Assembly (NCBI GenBank): GCA_021784975.1
Contig: JAJYGU010000004.1
Location: 1 to 26,203, forward strand
Length of the DNA: 26,203 bases
Origin: Planctomycetota bacterium
Lineage (GTDB): Bacteria > Planctomycetota > Planctomycetia > Pirellulales > Thermoguttaceae
Direction: 5' to 3'
Below, piece after piece: positions 8,890 to 18,213 of the stretch. Positions within the stretch are counted from its first letter, which is position 1. Each line of letters opens with the position of its first letter. The position numbers and the translations under genes are program-made. Under the pieces are notes generated by a model. It was not told the origin of the DNA. It worked only from the letters and a program-made list of their open reading frames with translations, and did no database searches.

Positions 8890-9294
8890 ATGGACTTGAT
8901 CACGGTGACGCGCAAGCCGGGCGGCGAGTTCGCCATTCGTGTGCGCGGACATGAAGTGATTTGCGACGTCTCGGCCAAGGAGGGCGGCCGGGACGCCGGG
9001 CCCACGCCGGTGGAGCTGCTGGCGGGGGCGCTGGGGGCCTGCGTGGCGGTGATGAGCCAACGCTACTGCGGCACTCATGGCTACAAGGACGGGGAGGTCG
9101 CCGTCAGCCTCACCGTCGAGATGGCGGACAACCCCAAGCGCGTGGGTGGAGTGGTGATCGACCTGGAGGTCCCTCGCGACGTTCCCGAATCACGGATGGA
9201 GGCGATCCGGCGGGTGGCCGACTTGTGCCCGGTGCACGCCACCCTCCGCAACCCGCCCCGCGTGGATTTTGACATCGTTTTGAGCGACAATTAG
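8890..9294 (+). CDS. OsmC-family protein
   Basis: The protein has 134 residues, the usual size for the OsmC/Ohr fold. The two redox cysteines expected for the family are at residue 51 (in GALGACVAVM) and residue 113 (in LCPVHATL). Ohr and OsmC are thiol peroxidases that reduce organic hydroperoxides, but many OsmC-like proteins have no known substrate. CCAGGAGA lies at 8876-8883, six bases before the ATG. It sits between sat and dsrC with short gaps. Given that place, a role in handling oxidants or reactive persulfides is plausible, but this is inference. Confidence 0.9.
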   Translation: MDLITVTRKPGGEFAIRVRGHEVICDVSAKEGGRDAGPTPVELLAGALGACVAVMSQRYCGTHGYKDGEVAVSLTVEMADNPKRVGGVVIDLEVPRDVPESRMEAIRRVADLCPVHATLRNPPRVDFDIVLSDN

Positions 9295-9336
9295 ACTACG
9301 GCACTTACACAGCCTTTTCAAGGAGAACTGTTACCC

Positions 9337-9654
9337 ATGGAAACCAAACCCTTAGGCGGCAAGCAGATTGAAGTGGACGAAGACGGATTCATCCAGGATC
9401 CGGGCGCTTGGGATGAAGCGGTGGCCAAGGACCTGGCCGTGACCGAAGGGGTCAACGACATGTCCGAGAACCACTGGAAGGTAGTGAATTACTTGCGCAA
9501 TTACTATCTCGAGTTCCAGATGGCCCCGATGATCCGCAAGCTCTGCAAAGAGACCGGCTTCAAGCTCAAAGAAATTTACGACATGTTCCCCAGCGGACCG
9601 GCCAAGGGGGCCTGCAAGGTGGCCGGACTCCCCAAGCCCACCGGCTGCGTGTGA
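9337..9654 (+). CDS. dsrC: Dissimilatory sulfite reductase-associated sulfur carrier DsrC
   Basis: DsrC has 105 residues and is the sulfur-carrying partner of DsrAB. Both functional cysteines of true DsrC are present in the flexible C-terminal arm: C93 (in KGACKVAG) and the penultimate C104 (in PTGCV), separated by ten residues. Having both, rather than only the last, separates DsrC from TusE and from regulatory homologues. The trisulfide formed between these cysteines is reduced by DsrMKJOP. AGGAGA lies ten bases before the ATG at 9337. It sits apart from dsrAB, ahead of the membrane complex genes. Confidence 0.97.
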   Translation: METKPLGGKQIEVDEDGFIQDPGAWDEAVAKDLAVTEGVNDMSENHWKVVNYLRNYYLEFQMAPMIRKLCKETGFKLKEIYDMFPSGPAKGACKVAGLPKPTGCV

Positions 9655-9669
9655 TTTTGGAGCGGAGTG

Positions 9670-10242
9670 ATGGCCTTGTCCGACCAGTTGCGGGAAAAGA
9701 CTGTGGCAATCGCCGATAGGTGGCTGGCCGAAGCGCTGGCGGCCTACCCGGCGGATTCCGCCGCTGCCTTTCGGCGTGGGCAGGACCGGTTCGCCAACCC
9801 GGTGGGCCACGCCCTCCGCGAAGGCACACGGGCCGCGCTGGAAGCCCTGCTCGATGGGCGGCCGCCTTCGGAAGTCTGCGCGGCGTTGGACGAGGTCATC
9901 AAGATTCGGGCCGTCCAGGAGTTCAGGCCGTCCGAGGCCCTGCGGTTCGTCTTCGCACTGAAGGCCGCGCTGCGGGCGGAACTGAAATCGCCGCCCGCCG
10001 ATGAGGCGGTTTCCGCCGACTTGGCCGAGCTCGACCGCCGGATCGACCAGGCGGCCCTGGAGGCCTTCGACATCTACATGCGTTATCGCAGCCAGATCGG
10101 CGAGTTGCGGATCAACGAGGTCAAGCGAAGCGTGGCCCGGCTGGTGGAGCAGATCGACCGTTGGCCGGATCGGGCCAACGGCCAGCGTTCCCCGTTGGTG
10201 CCGTTGGAGTGTGGCCAGTCGCAGCGAGGTGACGAGGCATGA
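9670..10242 (+). CDS. RsbRD N-terminal domain protein preceding dsrM
   Basis: The protein has 190 residues, is largely helical, and resembles the RsbRD N-terminal domain, a globin-like helical sensor domain found in RsbR-type stressosome proteins and some kinases. Helical segments include RDWLAEALAAY-like stretches near the N-terminus and a later segment around IYMRYRSQIGELRINEVKR. The last 30 residues look disordered. No STAS or kinase domain follows. The ATG at 9670 is chosen with GGAG seven bases upstream; a GTG at 9667 is adjacent. The stop overlaps the dsrM start (ATGA). From memory, such proteins lie directly upstream of dsrM in many sulfate reducers. The role is unknown; a sensor or assembly factor for DsrMKJOP is inferred. 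Confidence 0.8.
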   Translation: MALSDQLREKTVAIADRWLAEALAAYPADSAAAFRRGQDRFANPVGHALREGTRAALEALLDGRPPSEVCAALDEVIKIRAVQEFRPSEALRFVFALKAALRAELKSPPADEAVSADLAELDRRIDQAALEAFDIYMRYRSQIGELRINEVKRSVARLVEQIDRWPDRANGQRSPLVPLECGQSQRGDEA

Positions 10243-11234
10243 AGATTCTGGTCTCTCTGGCGGCCGTCGGCCTGCTGTTCCTGGTGGGCCTTCTGGGCGG
10301 GCTTGGGCGGGCGGGGGAAGTCGTCTTCGGCGTGCTGATCCCCTACCCGGCCCTGGTGGTCTTCCTGGGCGGATTGATCTACCGCGTGCTCAGTTGGGCC
10401 AAGGCGCCGGTCCCCTTCCGGATCACCACCACCTGCGGGCAGGAAAAATCGCTCCCCTGGATCAAACAGGCAAAGATCGACAACCCGAGCGGACTGCCCG
10501 GCGTGGTGATCAGGATGGCCCTGGAGGTGCTGGTGTTCCGCTCGTTGTTGCGGAACACCAAGGCCAAGTTGTATCCGGCCGAGAATCGGTTGGCCTACGG
10601 CACCAGCCTGGGACTCTGGGCGGCCGCCATGGCCTTCCATTGGTCGATGCTGGTGATCCTCATCCGCCATCTGCGGCTGGCCCTCAGTCCCGTGCCCGCC
10701 GTCGTGACTTTCGTGGAGAAAGCGGACGGGCTGCTGGAGACCGGGGTGCCGGTGTTCTTCGTGACCACGATCCTGTTCCTGGCGGCCCTGGTGTTCCTGC
10801 TGGGGCGGCGGCTGCTGGATCCGCAGGTCCGCTACATTTCGCTGGTGGACGACTACTTCCCCTTGTTGTTGCTGCTGGGCATCGGCCTGAGCGGCTTCTG
10901 GCTGCGGCACTTCGCCAAGGCCGACGTGGTGGGCATCAAGGAGTTGGTGGTGGGGCTGGCCAGTTTCCACCCGGTGCTGCCCGCCGCCATCCATCCGCTG
11001 TTTTTCGGCCACCTGTTTCTGGTCAGCATGCTCTTGATATATTTCCCCTTCGGCAAGCTGGTCCACATGCCCGGCGTGTTCCTCAGCCCCACCCGCAACC
11101 TGGCCAACAACAACCGGCGGGTCCGCCACGTCAATCCTTGGGACTATCCGGTGAAGACGCATCCCTACCCTGAGTATGAGGACGAGTGGCGGGAGAAGAT
11201 GAAGGCGGCCGGACTGCCGGTCGAGAAGGCTTAA
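10239..11234 (+). CDS. dsrM: DsrMKJOP complex membrane subunit DsrM (haem b)
   Basis: DsrM has 331 residues and belongs to the NarI-like family of di-haem b membrane subunits. It exchanges electrons with menaquinone and passes them to DsrK. Hydrophobic helices are seen near residues 2-22, 28-48, 122-145, 165-188, 205-222 and 250-270. Histidines suited to haem ligation occur in AFHWSMLV, IRHLRLA, ASFHPVLPAAIHP and FFGHLF. The C-terminal RVRHVNPW segment is typical. It starts inside the stop of the preceding gene, implying translational coupling, and is followed by dsrK after ten bases. Confidence 0.95.
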   Translation: MKILVSLAAVGLLFLVGLLGGLGRAGEVVFGVLIPYPALVVFLGGLIYRVLSWAKAPVPFRITTTCGQEKSLPWIKQAKIDNPSGLPGVVIRMALEVLVFRSLLRNTKAKLYPAENRLAYGTSLGLWAAAMAFHWSMLVILIRHLRLALSPVPAVVTFVEKADGLLETGVPVFFVTTILFLAALVFLLGRRLLDPQVRYISLVDDYFPLLLLLGIGLSGFWLRHFAKADVVGIKELVVGLASFHPVLPAAIHPLFFGHLFLVSMLLIYFPFGKLVHMPGVFLSPTRNLANNNRRVRHVNPWDYPVKTHPYPEYEDEWREKMKAAGLPVEKA

Positions 11235-11244
11235 AGAAACCATC

Positions 11245-12891
11245 ATGGCAAAACCGGATGAAGTCGGGTATTACCGGCAGGAAGAACTCCTGAAGGCCGA
11301 CCACCAGCCGCCCAAGACCGGCTGGATGGAGACCCCCGTCGATTTCCGGCCGGGGAGCTACATCTATCCGGGCAAAGCGAAGAACCTCAAGATTCTCGGG
11401 CTGCCCAATCCGCACGAGTGGGCGGTCACCGATGCCGACTGGAAACTGCCGGAAGACTGGCAGCGGATCGTTCTGGAGGGCATGGCCGAGCGGCTGAAGA
11501 AGTACCGCTCGTTCAAGCTCTTCATGGACACCTGCGTCCGCTGCGGGGCCTGCGCCGATAAGTGCCACTTCTTCATCGGCGGCGGCGATCCGAAGAACAT
11601 GCCGGTGCTCCGGGCGGAGCTTTTGCGGTCGATTTACCGCAAGGACTTCACCACCTTGGGCAAGGTGCTGGGCAAGCTGAACGGGGCCCGCGAGCTGACC
11701 GCCGACGTCATCAAGGAGTGGTTCTACTACTTCTACCAGTGCACCGAGTGCCGCCGCTGCTCGGTCTTCTGCCCCTTCGGCATCGACACCGCCGAAGTGA
11801 CTATGATCGGCCGGGAGCTGCTGGGGCTGTTGGGCCTGTACATCAACTGGGCGATCGAGCCGGTGGCCAACTGCTACCGCTTCGGCAACCATTTGGCCAT
11901 TCCGCCCCACGGGATGGTCGATACCCTGGAGTTCATGGTCGACGACATCGAGGAGGCCACCGGCATCCGGGTCGAGGTGCCGCTGAACAAGAAGGGGGCC
12001 GAGATCCTCTTCGTTCCGCCCTCCGGCGATTATGTAGCCGCCCCAGGCATCTACACCTGCATGGGCTATTTGCTCATGTTCCACGAGCTGGGTCTCGATT
12101 ACACCTTCAGCACCTACGCCTCGGAGGGCGGGAACTTCGGCTTGTTCACCTCGCACGAAATGATCAAGCGGCTCAACGCCAAGATCTACGCCGAGGCCAA
12201 GCGGCTGGGGGTCAAGTGGATTTTGGGCGGCGAGTGCGGCCACATGTGGCGGGTGCTGCACCAGTACATGAACACCGTCAACGGCCCGGCCGACTTCCTG
12301 GAGGTGCCCAAGTCGCCGATCACCGGCACGGTGTTCGAGAACGCCCGGTCGGCCAAGGTGATCCACATCATGGAGTTCTTCGCCGACCTGATCCGGCACG
12401 GCAAGCTGAAGCTCGATCCCAGTCGCAACGACCATATCCGCGTCACCTTCCACGACTCCTGCAACCCCGCCCGGGCCATGGGCATCCTCGAAGAGCCGCG
12501 GTACGTGATTAAGAGCGTCTGCAATAACTTCTTCGAGATGCCCGAAAACACCATCCGCGAGCAGACCTTCTGCTGCGGCGGCGGGGCGGGCTTGGGGACC
12601 GACGAGAACATGGAGATGCGGCTCCGCGGCGGGCTGCCCCGCGGCAACGCCGTCCGCTACGTGCAGCAGAGACACGGCGTCAATCAACTGGCCGCCATGT
12701 GCGCCATCGACCGGGCCACCCTGGTCACCGTCTGTGATTACTGGGCGCCGGGGGTGAAAGTGACCGGCATCACCGAGCTGGTGGCCAACGCCACTATCTT
12801 CAAGGGCGAGAAGAAGCGGACCCTCAACCTGCGGCTGGAGCCGATTCCGGGCGTGCACCAGGATGAGGACGGCAAGGGAGGCCAGCCATGA
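11245..12891 (+). CDS. dsrK: DsrMKJOP complex catalytic Fe-S subunit DsrK
   Basis: DsrK has 548 residues and is related to HdrD of heterodisulfide reductase. It is the proposed site of DsrC trisulfide reduction, on the cytoplasmic face. Two ferredoxin clusters are seen at C97/100/103/107 and C166/169/172/176. The later CCG-type part has HDSCNPAR with C406 and FCCGGGAG with C443 and C444, which should bind the noncubane cluster. A GGECGHMWR segment near residue 330 is also conserved. The ATG at 11245 has only a poor ribosome site (TTAAAGAAA). The stop overlaps the dsrJ start by four bases. Confidence 0.96.
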   Translation: MAKPDEVGYYRQEELLKADHQPPKTGWMETPVDFRPGSYIYPGKAKNLKILGLPNPHEWAVTDADWKLPEDWQRIVLEGMAERLKKYRSFKLFMDTCVRCGACADKCHFFIGGGDPKNMPVLRAELLRSIYRKDFTTLGKVLGKLNGARELTADVIKEWFYYFYQCTECRRCSVFCPFGIDTAEVTMIGRELLGLLGLYINWAIEPVANCYRFGNHLAIPPHGMVDTLEFMVDDIEEATGIRVEVPLNKKGAEILFVPPSGDYVAAPGIYTCMGYLLMFHELGLDYTFSTYASEGGNFGLFTSHEMIKRLNAKIYAEAKRLGVKWILGGECGHMWRVLHQYMNTVNGPADFLEVPKSPITGTVFENARSAKVIHIMEFFADLIRHGKLKLDPSRNDHIRVTFHDSCNPARAMGILEEPRYVIKSVCNNFFEMPENTIREQTFCCGGGAGLGTDENMEMRLRGGLPRGNAVRYVQQRHGVNQLAAMCAIDRATLVTVCDYWAPGVKVTGITELVANATIFKGEKKRTLNLRLEPIPGVHQDEDGKGGQP

Positions 12892-13379
12892 ACGACAAGC
12901 CGGTGATCTACGTGGGACTGCTGATCGGGCTGGGCGCGCTCACCTTTCCGCTTTGGTACACGCGGGTGGCGGGCCCTGCCGGCCAGCCGCCGCAACTGGA
13001 GCTGCCTCGCGGCCAGTCCCACTGCGTTGAAGACGTGGCCTATATGAGAGCGCACCACATGGAGCTCCTGGACGAGTGGCGCAACGCGGTGGTCCGCGAC
13101 GGGAAGACGTCCTACGACTCCAAGGACTATCGCACCACCTACACCATGAGCCTCACCAAGACCTGCATGGGTTGTCACACCAACCGCCAGACGTTTTGCT
13201 ACCGCTGCCACGAATATGCCAACGTCGCGTCCCTGCACCAATTGCCGCGCTGCCCGGGGAGCAGTAGTGCTCGTCACGCTCCGCGTGACGCCGGGCCTCT
13301 CGCGGAGCGAGCGGAGTACAAAGCGGAGTACGGCATCGGCTGCTGGGACTGCCACCATTTGGACGCGAAGGGGAGCTGA
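12888..13379 (+). CDS. dsrJ: DsrMKJOP complex triheme cytochrome c DsrJ, with internal in-frame repeat insertion
   Basis: DsrJ is the periplasmic triheme cytochrome of the complex. Residues 5-24 form an uncleaved membrane anchor. Three haem motifs are present: CMGCH at 93-97, CYRCH at 104-108 and CWDCH at 152-156. C46 lies where the unusual cysteine haem ligand is known in Allochromatium DsrJ. Normally the second and third motifs are about eight residues apart, as in CHxYxxVxPxCWDCH. Here 43 residues separate them. The extra part, roughly residues 115-150, is encoded by palindromic repeat DNA (13230-13337) and is low in conservation. The frame stays open, and all haem motifs survive, so the protein is probably functional with an added loop. 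Length is 163 residues against about 130 in the family. Confidence 0.93.
   Translation: MNDKPVIYVGLLIGLGALTFPLWYTRVAGPAGQPPQLELPRGQSHCVEDVAYMRAHHMELLDEWRNAVVRDGKTSYDSKDYRTTYTMSLTKTCMGCHTNRQTFCYRCHEYANVASLHQLPRCPGSSSARHAPRDAGPLAERAEYKAEYGIGCWDCHHLDAKGS
13272..13331. repeat. Palindromic repeat inserted within dsrJ
   Basis: CGTCACGC at 13272-13279 is followed after TCC by its exact inverted copy GCGTGACG at 13283-13290. A second palindrome, CTCGC-GGA-GCGAG, lies at 13299-13311. GCGGAGTAC is repeated directly at 13311-13319 and 13323-13331. The element belongs to a different family from the GGGGAC-bounded ones. The whole inserted block probably spans about 13230-13337, judged from the protein. 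Confidence 0.8.
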
Positions 13380-13383
13380 TGCG

Positions 13384-14175
13384 ATGGACGAAAATCGTCG
13401 CAGTTTTCTGAAGCGAATCGGCCTGGCCGCGGCGGCCGCCGGCTGCGGTTTCCCGTTGCTGGGGGCCGCCGGCAAGGCAGTCGAGGGCTACCTGGAAGTC
13501 CCGTCAACGCCGGGCAAACAGTGGGGCATGGTGATCGACGTCGAAAAATGCCTCCGCGAGGAGGTCCGCCGCGCCTGCACTGAGGCTTGCCGCCGCGCCC
13601 ACAACGTGCCGCAGATCCCCGACCCCGAGCACGAGATCAAGTGGATCTGGAGCGAGAGCTACCAAAAGGCCTTCCCCGAGGAGGACCACCGCTACCTGGC
13701 CCAGTCGCTGCGCGACAAGCCGGTGCTGGTGCTGTGCAACCACTGCACGCATCCCGCCTGCGTGAAGGTCTGCCCGACCGAGGCCACCTTCAAGCGGGCC
13801 AGCGACGGCATCGTGATGATGGACATGCACCGCTGCATCGGCTGCCGCTACTGCATGGCCGCTTGCCCCTACGGGGCACGGAGCTTCAATTGGCAAGACC
13901 CGCGTCCCTACCTCGACGGCGCCCATCTTTCCTCGTACCCCACGCGGACCAAGGGCGTAGTGGAGAAATGCACTTTTTGCGCGGAGCGGCTGGCGGTAGG
14001 GCTGGAGCCGGCCTGTGTCGAGGCGGCCCGCAAGGTGCCCGGTGGCCAGGATGCGCTGGTGTTCGGCGACCTGACCGACGCCAATTCGCCGGTCAGCCGG
14101 CTCTTGCGTCAGAAGGTTGCGATTTGCCGGCGGCCGGCCCTGGGAACCGGCCCCAATGTTTTTTATATTGTGTGA
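13384..14175 (+). CDS. dsrO: DsrMKJOP complex periplasmic ferredoxin-like subunit DsrO
   Basis: DsrO has 263 residues. The N-terminus has the twin-arginine signal RRSFLKRIGL (residues 5-14) followed by an alanine-rich hydrophobic stretch, so the folded Fe-S protein is exported. Four cubane clusters of the HybA/NrfC type are expected; cysteines are seen at 118/121/126/130, at 151/154/157/161, and at 196/199, with others near residue 57 in VEKCLREE and CTEAC. It carries electrons between DsrJ and DsrP. The ATG at 13384 is chosen because AAGGGGAG lies nine bases upstream and the signal begins there; the longer open frame overlaps dsrJ and is not credible. Confidence 0.96.
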   Translation: MDENRRSFLKRIGLAAAAAGCGFPLLGAAGKAVEGYLEVPSTPGKQWGMVIDVEKCLREEVRRACTEACRRAHNVPQIPDPEHEIKWIWSESYQKAFPEEDHRYLAQSLRDKPVLVLCNHCTHPACVKVCPTEATFKRASDGIVMMDMHRCIGCRYCMAACPYGARSFNWQDPRPYLDGAHLSSYPTRTKGVVEKCTFCAERLAVGLEPACVEAARKVPGGQDALVFGDLTDANSPVSRLLRQKVAICRRPALGTGPNVFYIV

Positions 14176-14202
14176 TTCGGACTGAAGCTGGGTGAGGCGA
14201 CC

Positions 14203-15456
<1,254 letters not shown>

Positions 15457-15501
15457 GTTGCAGCTACTGATCGTGTAAACCCAAACCGATAGGAGAGTAC
15501 G

Positions 15502-16704
15502 ATGGCAGATTCCAACGGCAAGCAGACTCCGTTGTTGGACGAGCTTGAGAAGGGGCCGTGGCCCAGCTTCGTCAAGGAAATCAAGTCGATGGCCAAGGAA
15601 AGTCCCATGTGCCAGGACCTTCTCGGCCAACTGGAGAAGTCCTACGGCGAGAAGCGGGGCTACTGGAAGCACGGCGGCATCGTGGGCGTGATGGGCTACG
15701 GCGGAGGCGTAATCGGCCGCTACTCGTTCCTCAACGAGGAGTTTCCGCACGTTGCCCACTTCCACACCATCCGCATCAACCAGCCCTCCGGTTGGTTCTA
15801 CACCTCGGACGCCATCCGCACCCTATGCGACATTTGGGAAAAGCACGGCTCCGGCCTGACCAACATGCACGGCTCGACCGGCGACATCGTCTTTCTGGGG
15901 ACGCAGACCAGCGAGCTGGAGCCCATCTTCAAGGAGCTCACCGAGAAGGATTTCGACCTGGGTGGCTCCGGCTCCGACCTCCGCACCCCGAGCTGCTGCG
16001 TGGGACAGTCGCGCTGCGAATGGGCCTGCTACGACACCATGCAGCTCTGCGACCACCTCACCCATCACTTCCAGGACGAGCTGCACCGGCCGGCCTTCCC
16101 CTATAAGTTCAAGATCAAGTGCGCCGGCTGCCCCAACGACTGCGTGGCCTCGGTGGCCCGGGCCGACATGTCGATCATCGGCACCTGGCGTGACAACATC
16201 CAAATCGATCAGGCCGCCGTCAAGGCCTACGCCGACGGCGGAATGAACATCGAGCGGGACATCTGCGGCAACTGCCCGACCAAGTGCATGCAGTGGGACG
16301 GCAAGACGCTGACCATTGACAACAGCAATTGCGTGAAGTGCATGCATTGCATCAACAATATGACCAAGGCGTTGCGTCCCGGCAAGGACCGCGGGGCCAC
16401 CATCCTGCTGGGCGCCAAGGCCCCCATCGTGGACGGCGCCTTGCTCTCCTCGGTGCTGGTGCCCTTCATCAAGCTCGAGCCGCCCTACGAGGAACTGAAA
16501 GACCTCATCGAGCGGATTTGGGAGTTCTGGGGCGAGCACGGCAAGAACCGCGAGCGGACCGGCGAGCTGATCCAGCGGGTGGGCTTGGGCAACTTCCTCG
16601 AGGCCATCGGTGTGGAACCCATCCCGGAAATGGTCGCTCATCCCCGCGAAAATCCCTTCATCTTCTACGAAGAGTATCTGGAGGAAGGGGACGAGGAAGA
16701 GTAA
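15502..16704 (+). CDS. dsrA: Dissimilatory sulfite reductase alpha subunit
   Basis: DsrA forms the A2B2 enzyme with DsrB, which reduces sulfite and loads sulfur onto DsrC in the cytoplasm. Length is 400 residues. The siroheme/4Fe-4S site is seen as cysteines 166 and 172 (CVGQSRC), with C176 after them, and 207, 210 and 214 (CAGCPNDC). The inserted ferredoxin domain has C255/258/262 and C277/280/283. TAGGAGAG ends three bases before the ATG at 15502. It follows dsrP after a short gap that includes part of no repeat. The reductive type is inferred from dsrD and qmoABC beside it; a tree would be needed to prove it. Confidence 0.98.
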   Translation: MADSNGKQTPLLDELEKGPWPSFVKEIKSMAKESPMCQDLLGQLEKSYGEKRGYWKHGGIVGVMGYGGGVIGRYSFLNEEFPHVAHFHTIRINQPSGWFYTSDAIRTLCDIWEKHGSGLTNMHGSTGDIVFLGTQTSELEPIFKELTEKDFDLGGSGSDLRTPSCCVGQSRCEWACYDTMQLCDHLTHHFQDELHRPAFPYKFKIKCAGCPNDCVASVARADMSIIGTWRDNIQIDQAAVKAYADGGMNIERDICGNCPTKCMQWDGKTLTIDNSNCVKCMHCINNMTKALRPGKDRGATILLGAKAPIVDGALLSSVLVPFIKLEPPYEELKDLIERIWEFWGEHGKNRERTGELIQRVGLGNFLEAIGVEPIPEMVAHPRENPFIFYEEYLEEGDEEE

Positions 16705-16760
16705 ACCACCGACATTTCCATCCACAAGACATCCAACACTCAGACAAAGGAAGAATCAAT

Positions 16761-17843
16761 ATGGCGACTGCAACTGACCGACGAACCGACATCGGGCCGC
16801 CGAACTACTCGCGGTTCTTGCCCCCGGTGATCAAGAAGAATTACGGGCAGTGGAAGTATCACGAGATCCTCAAGCCGGGCGTGATGGTCCACGTGGCCGA
16901 GTCCGGCGACAAGCTCTTTACGGTGCGGGCCGCCTCCCCGCGGTTGGTCAGCATCAAGAAGCTCCGCCAGTTCGCCGACCTGGCCGACAAGTATTGCGGC
17001 GGCCACCTGCGGTTCACCAGCCGCAACAACGTCGAGTTCCTCTTGACCGACCCGTCGAAGATCGACGCCTTGATCGCCGACCTGAAGGCGATCGGCCATC
17101 CGGTGGGCGGGCTGGGCAACTCCATCTCGAACATCGTGCACACCCAGGGCTGGGTCCACTGCCATTCGGCGGCCACCGATGCCTCGGGCGTGGTCAAGTG
17201 CGTGATGGACGACTTGCAGGAATATTTCACCCAGATGAAGCTGCCCGGCAAGCTGCGGATCGCGTTGGCCTGCTGCTTGAACATGTGCGGGGCGGTCCAC
17301 TGTTCGGACATCGCCATCCTGGGCGTCCACCGTCGGCCGCCCAAGGTCCAGCACGACGGCCTGAACAAGGTCTGCGAGATTCCCAACGTGGTGGCCGCCT
17401 GCCCCACGGCCGCCATCCGGCCGGCCATGGTCGACGGCAAGCAGTCGGTGGAAGTTTTGGAAGAGCGGTGCATGTTCTGCGCCAACTGCTTCTCGGTCTG
17501 CCCGGCCATGCAGATGGCCGATCCGCTGAACGACGGCGTTTCCATCTGGGTGGGCGGCAAGGTCTCCAACGCCCGGCACGAGCCGATGTTCTCCAAGCTG
17601 GCCGTCCCCTACCTGCCCAACACCCCGCCGCGCTGGCCGGAAGTGGTCCAGGCGGTGCGGACCATCGTCGAGGTATGGGCCAAGGGCGCCCGCAAGTACG
17701 AGCGGATGGGCGAGTTCATCGAGCGGATCGGCTGGCCGCGGTTCTTCAAGCTGACCGGTTTCGAGTTCACCAAGCAGCATATCGACGATTTCCGTCACGC
17801 GGGCCTGACCTACAAGCGGTCCGCCCAACTCAGGCAAAGCTAG
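16761..17843 (+). CDS. dsrB: Dissimilatory sulfite reductase beta subunit
   Basis: DsrB has 360 residues and binds the catalytic siroheme. The cysteines of the siroheme-linked 4Fe-4S cluster are seen in CCLNMCG at 171/172/176 and C181 just after, and in the AACPTAAI segment near 214. The ferredoxin domain has C237/240/243/247. SRNNVEFL near residue 90 and HTQGWVHCHSAATD near 128 are typical substrate-site segments. The start ATG at 16761 is preceded by AAAGGAAG at 16746-16753; the longer open frame upstream overlaps dsrA and is not used. The 56-base gap after dsrA shows no hairpin. Confidence 0.98.
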   Translation: MATATDRRTDIGPPNYSRFLPPVIKKNYGQWKYHEILKPGVMVHVAESGDKLFTVRAASPRLVSIKKLRQFADLADKYCGGHLRFTSRNNVEFLLTDPSKIDALIADLKAIGHPVGGLGNSISNIVHTQGWVHCHSAATDASGVVKCVMDDLQEYFTQMKLPGKLRIALACCLNMCGAVHCSDIAILGVHRRPPKVQHDGLNKVCEIPNVVAACPTAAIRPAMVDGKQSVEVLEERCMFCANCFSVCPAMQMADPLNDGVSIWVGGKVSNARHEPMFSKLAVPYLPNTPPRWPEVVQAVRTIVEVWAKGARKYERMGEFIERIGWPRFFKLTGFEFTKQHIDDFRHAGLTYKRSAQLRQS

Positions 17844-17857
17844 GGAGGAGGTGCTCT

Positions 17858-18106
17858 ATGGCTCGCACGGCCCAGGAAGTCGCCGACGCCATGTTCGAAC
17901 TGGTCAAAGAGTACCAGGGGAAGAAAAAGTTCAAGGCCGGCGATCTCACCAAGGCGATGATCGAGAAGTTCGGCCAGGCCGACTGCGACAAACAGTTGTG
18001 CAAGACCGCCATCCGGACGTTGATGGACTCGGGCAGGTGCGTCTACACGTATTTCGGAGGTAGTTTCATCGAGTTGCCGCCCAAGGAAGGCGCCGAAGGC
18101 GGCTAG
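17858..18106 (+). CDS. dsrD: DsrD, small winged-helix activator of sulfite reductase
   Basis: The protein has 82 residues, matching DsrD. The winged-helix core is seen in KKKFKAGDLTKAMIEKF, followed by a basic turn and the YTYFGGSFIELP wing. DsrD has been shown to stimulate DsrAB activity and is a marker for the reductive pathway. GGGAGGAGG lies at 17843-17851, a strong ribosome site six bases before the ATG, in line with high expression. It directly follows dsrB. Confidence 0.96.
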   Translation: MARTAQEVADAMFELVKEYQGKKKFKAGDLTKAMIEKFGQADCDKQLCKTAIRTLMDSGRCVYTYFGGSFIELPPKEGAEGG

Positions 18107-18111
18107 TGGTC

Positions 18112-18130
18112 CGTCAATCTTCGATTGACG
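18112..18130. repeat. Short hairpin after dsrD
   Basis: CGTCAATC at 18112-18119 and its exact inverted copy GATTGACG at 18123-18130 enclose TTC. It begins five bases after the dsrD stop. No T-run follows, so it may be an mRNA 3' stabiliser or repeat rather than a true terminator. Confidence 0.6.
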
Positions 18131-18147
18131 AGTTGATTTGGCCCTGA

Positions 18148-18179
18148 GACTTCCGAAGCCTTGCGCGACTTCGGAAGTC
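18148..18179. repeat. 11-bp inverted repeat between dsrD and dsrL
   Basis: GACTTCCGAAG at 18148-18158 and its exact reverse complement at 18169-18179 enclose a 10-base loop. It ends 34 bases before the dsrL start. With the hairpin just upstream it fills the 107-base gap. It may tune expression between dsrABD and dsrL, or be a REP-like repeat. Confidence 0.7.
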
Positions 18180-18213
18180 GATGGGCGAGCGTTCATGTAG
18201 CAGAAGGTACACT

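Noticed and set aside
12888..13379. dsrJ as a pseudogene
   Set aside because: The inserted repeat keeps the frame and all three haem motifs, the anchor and C46 are intact, so an altered but working gene is more likely.
13216..13383. Longer start for dsrO within dsrJ
   Set aside because: The added residues overlap the dsrJ haem region in another frame and would place the twin-arginine signal inside the protein.
15502..18106. Oxidative (reverse) Dsr pathway
   Set aside because: DsrD and QmoABC are present and no dsrEFH genes are seen in the cluster. DsrL alone does not decide direction.
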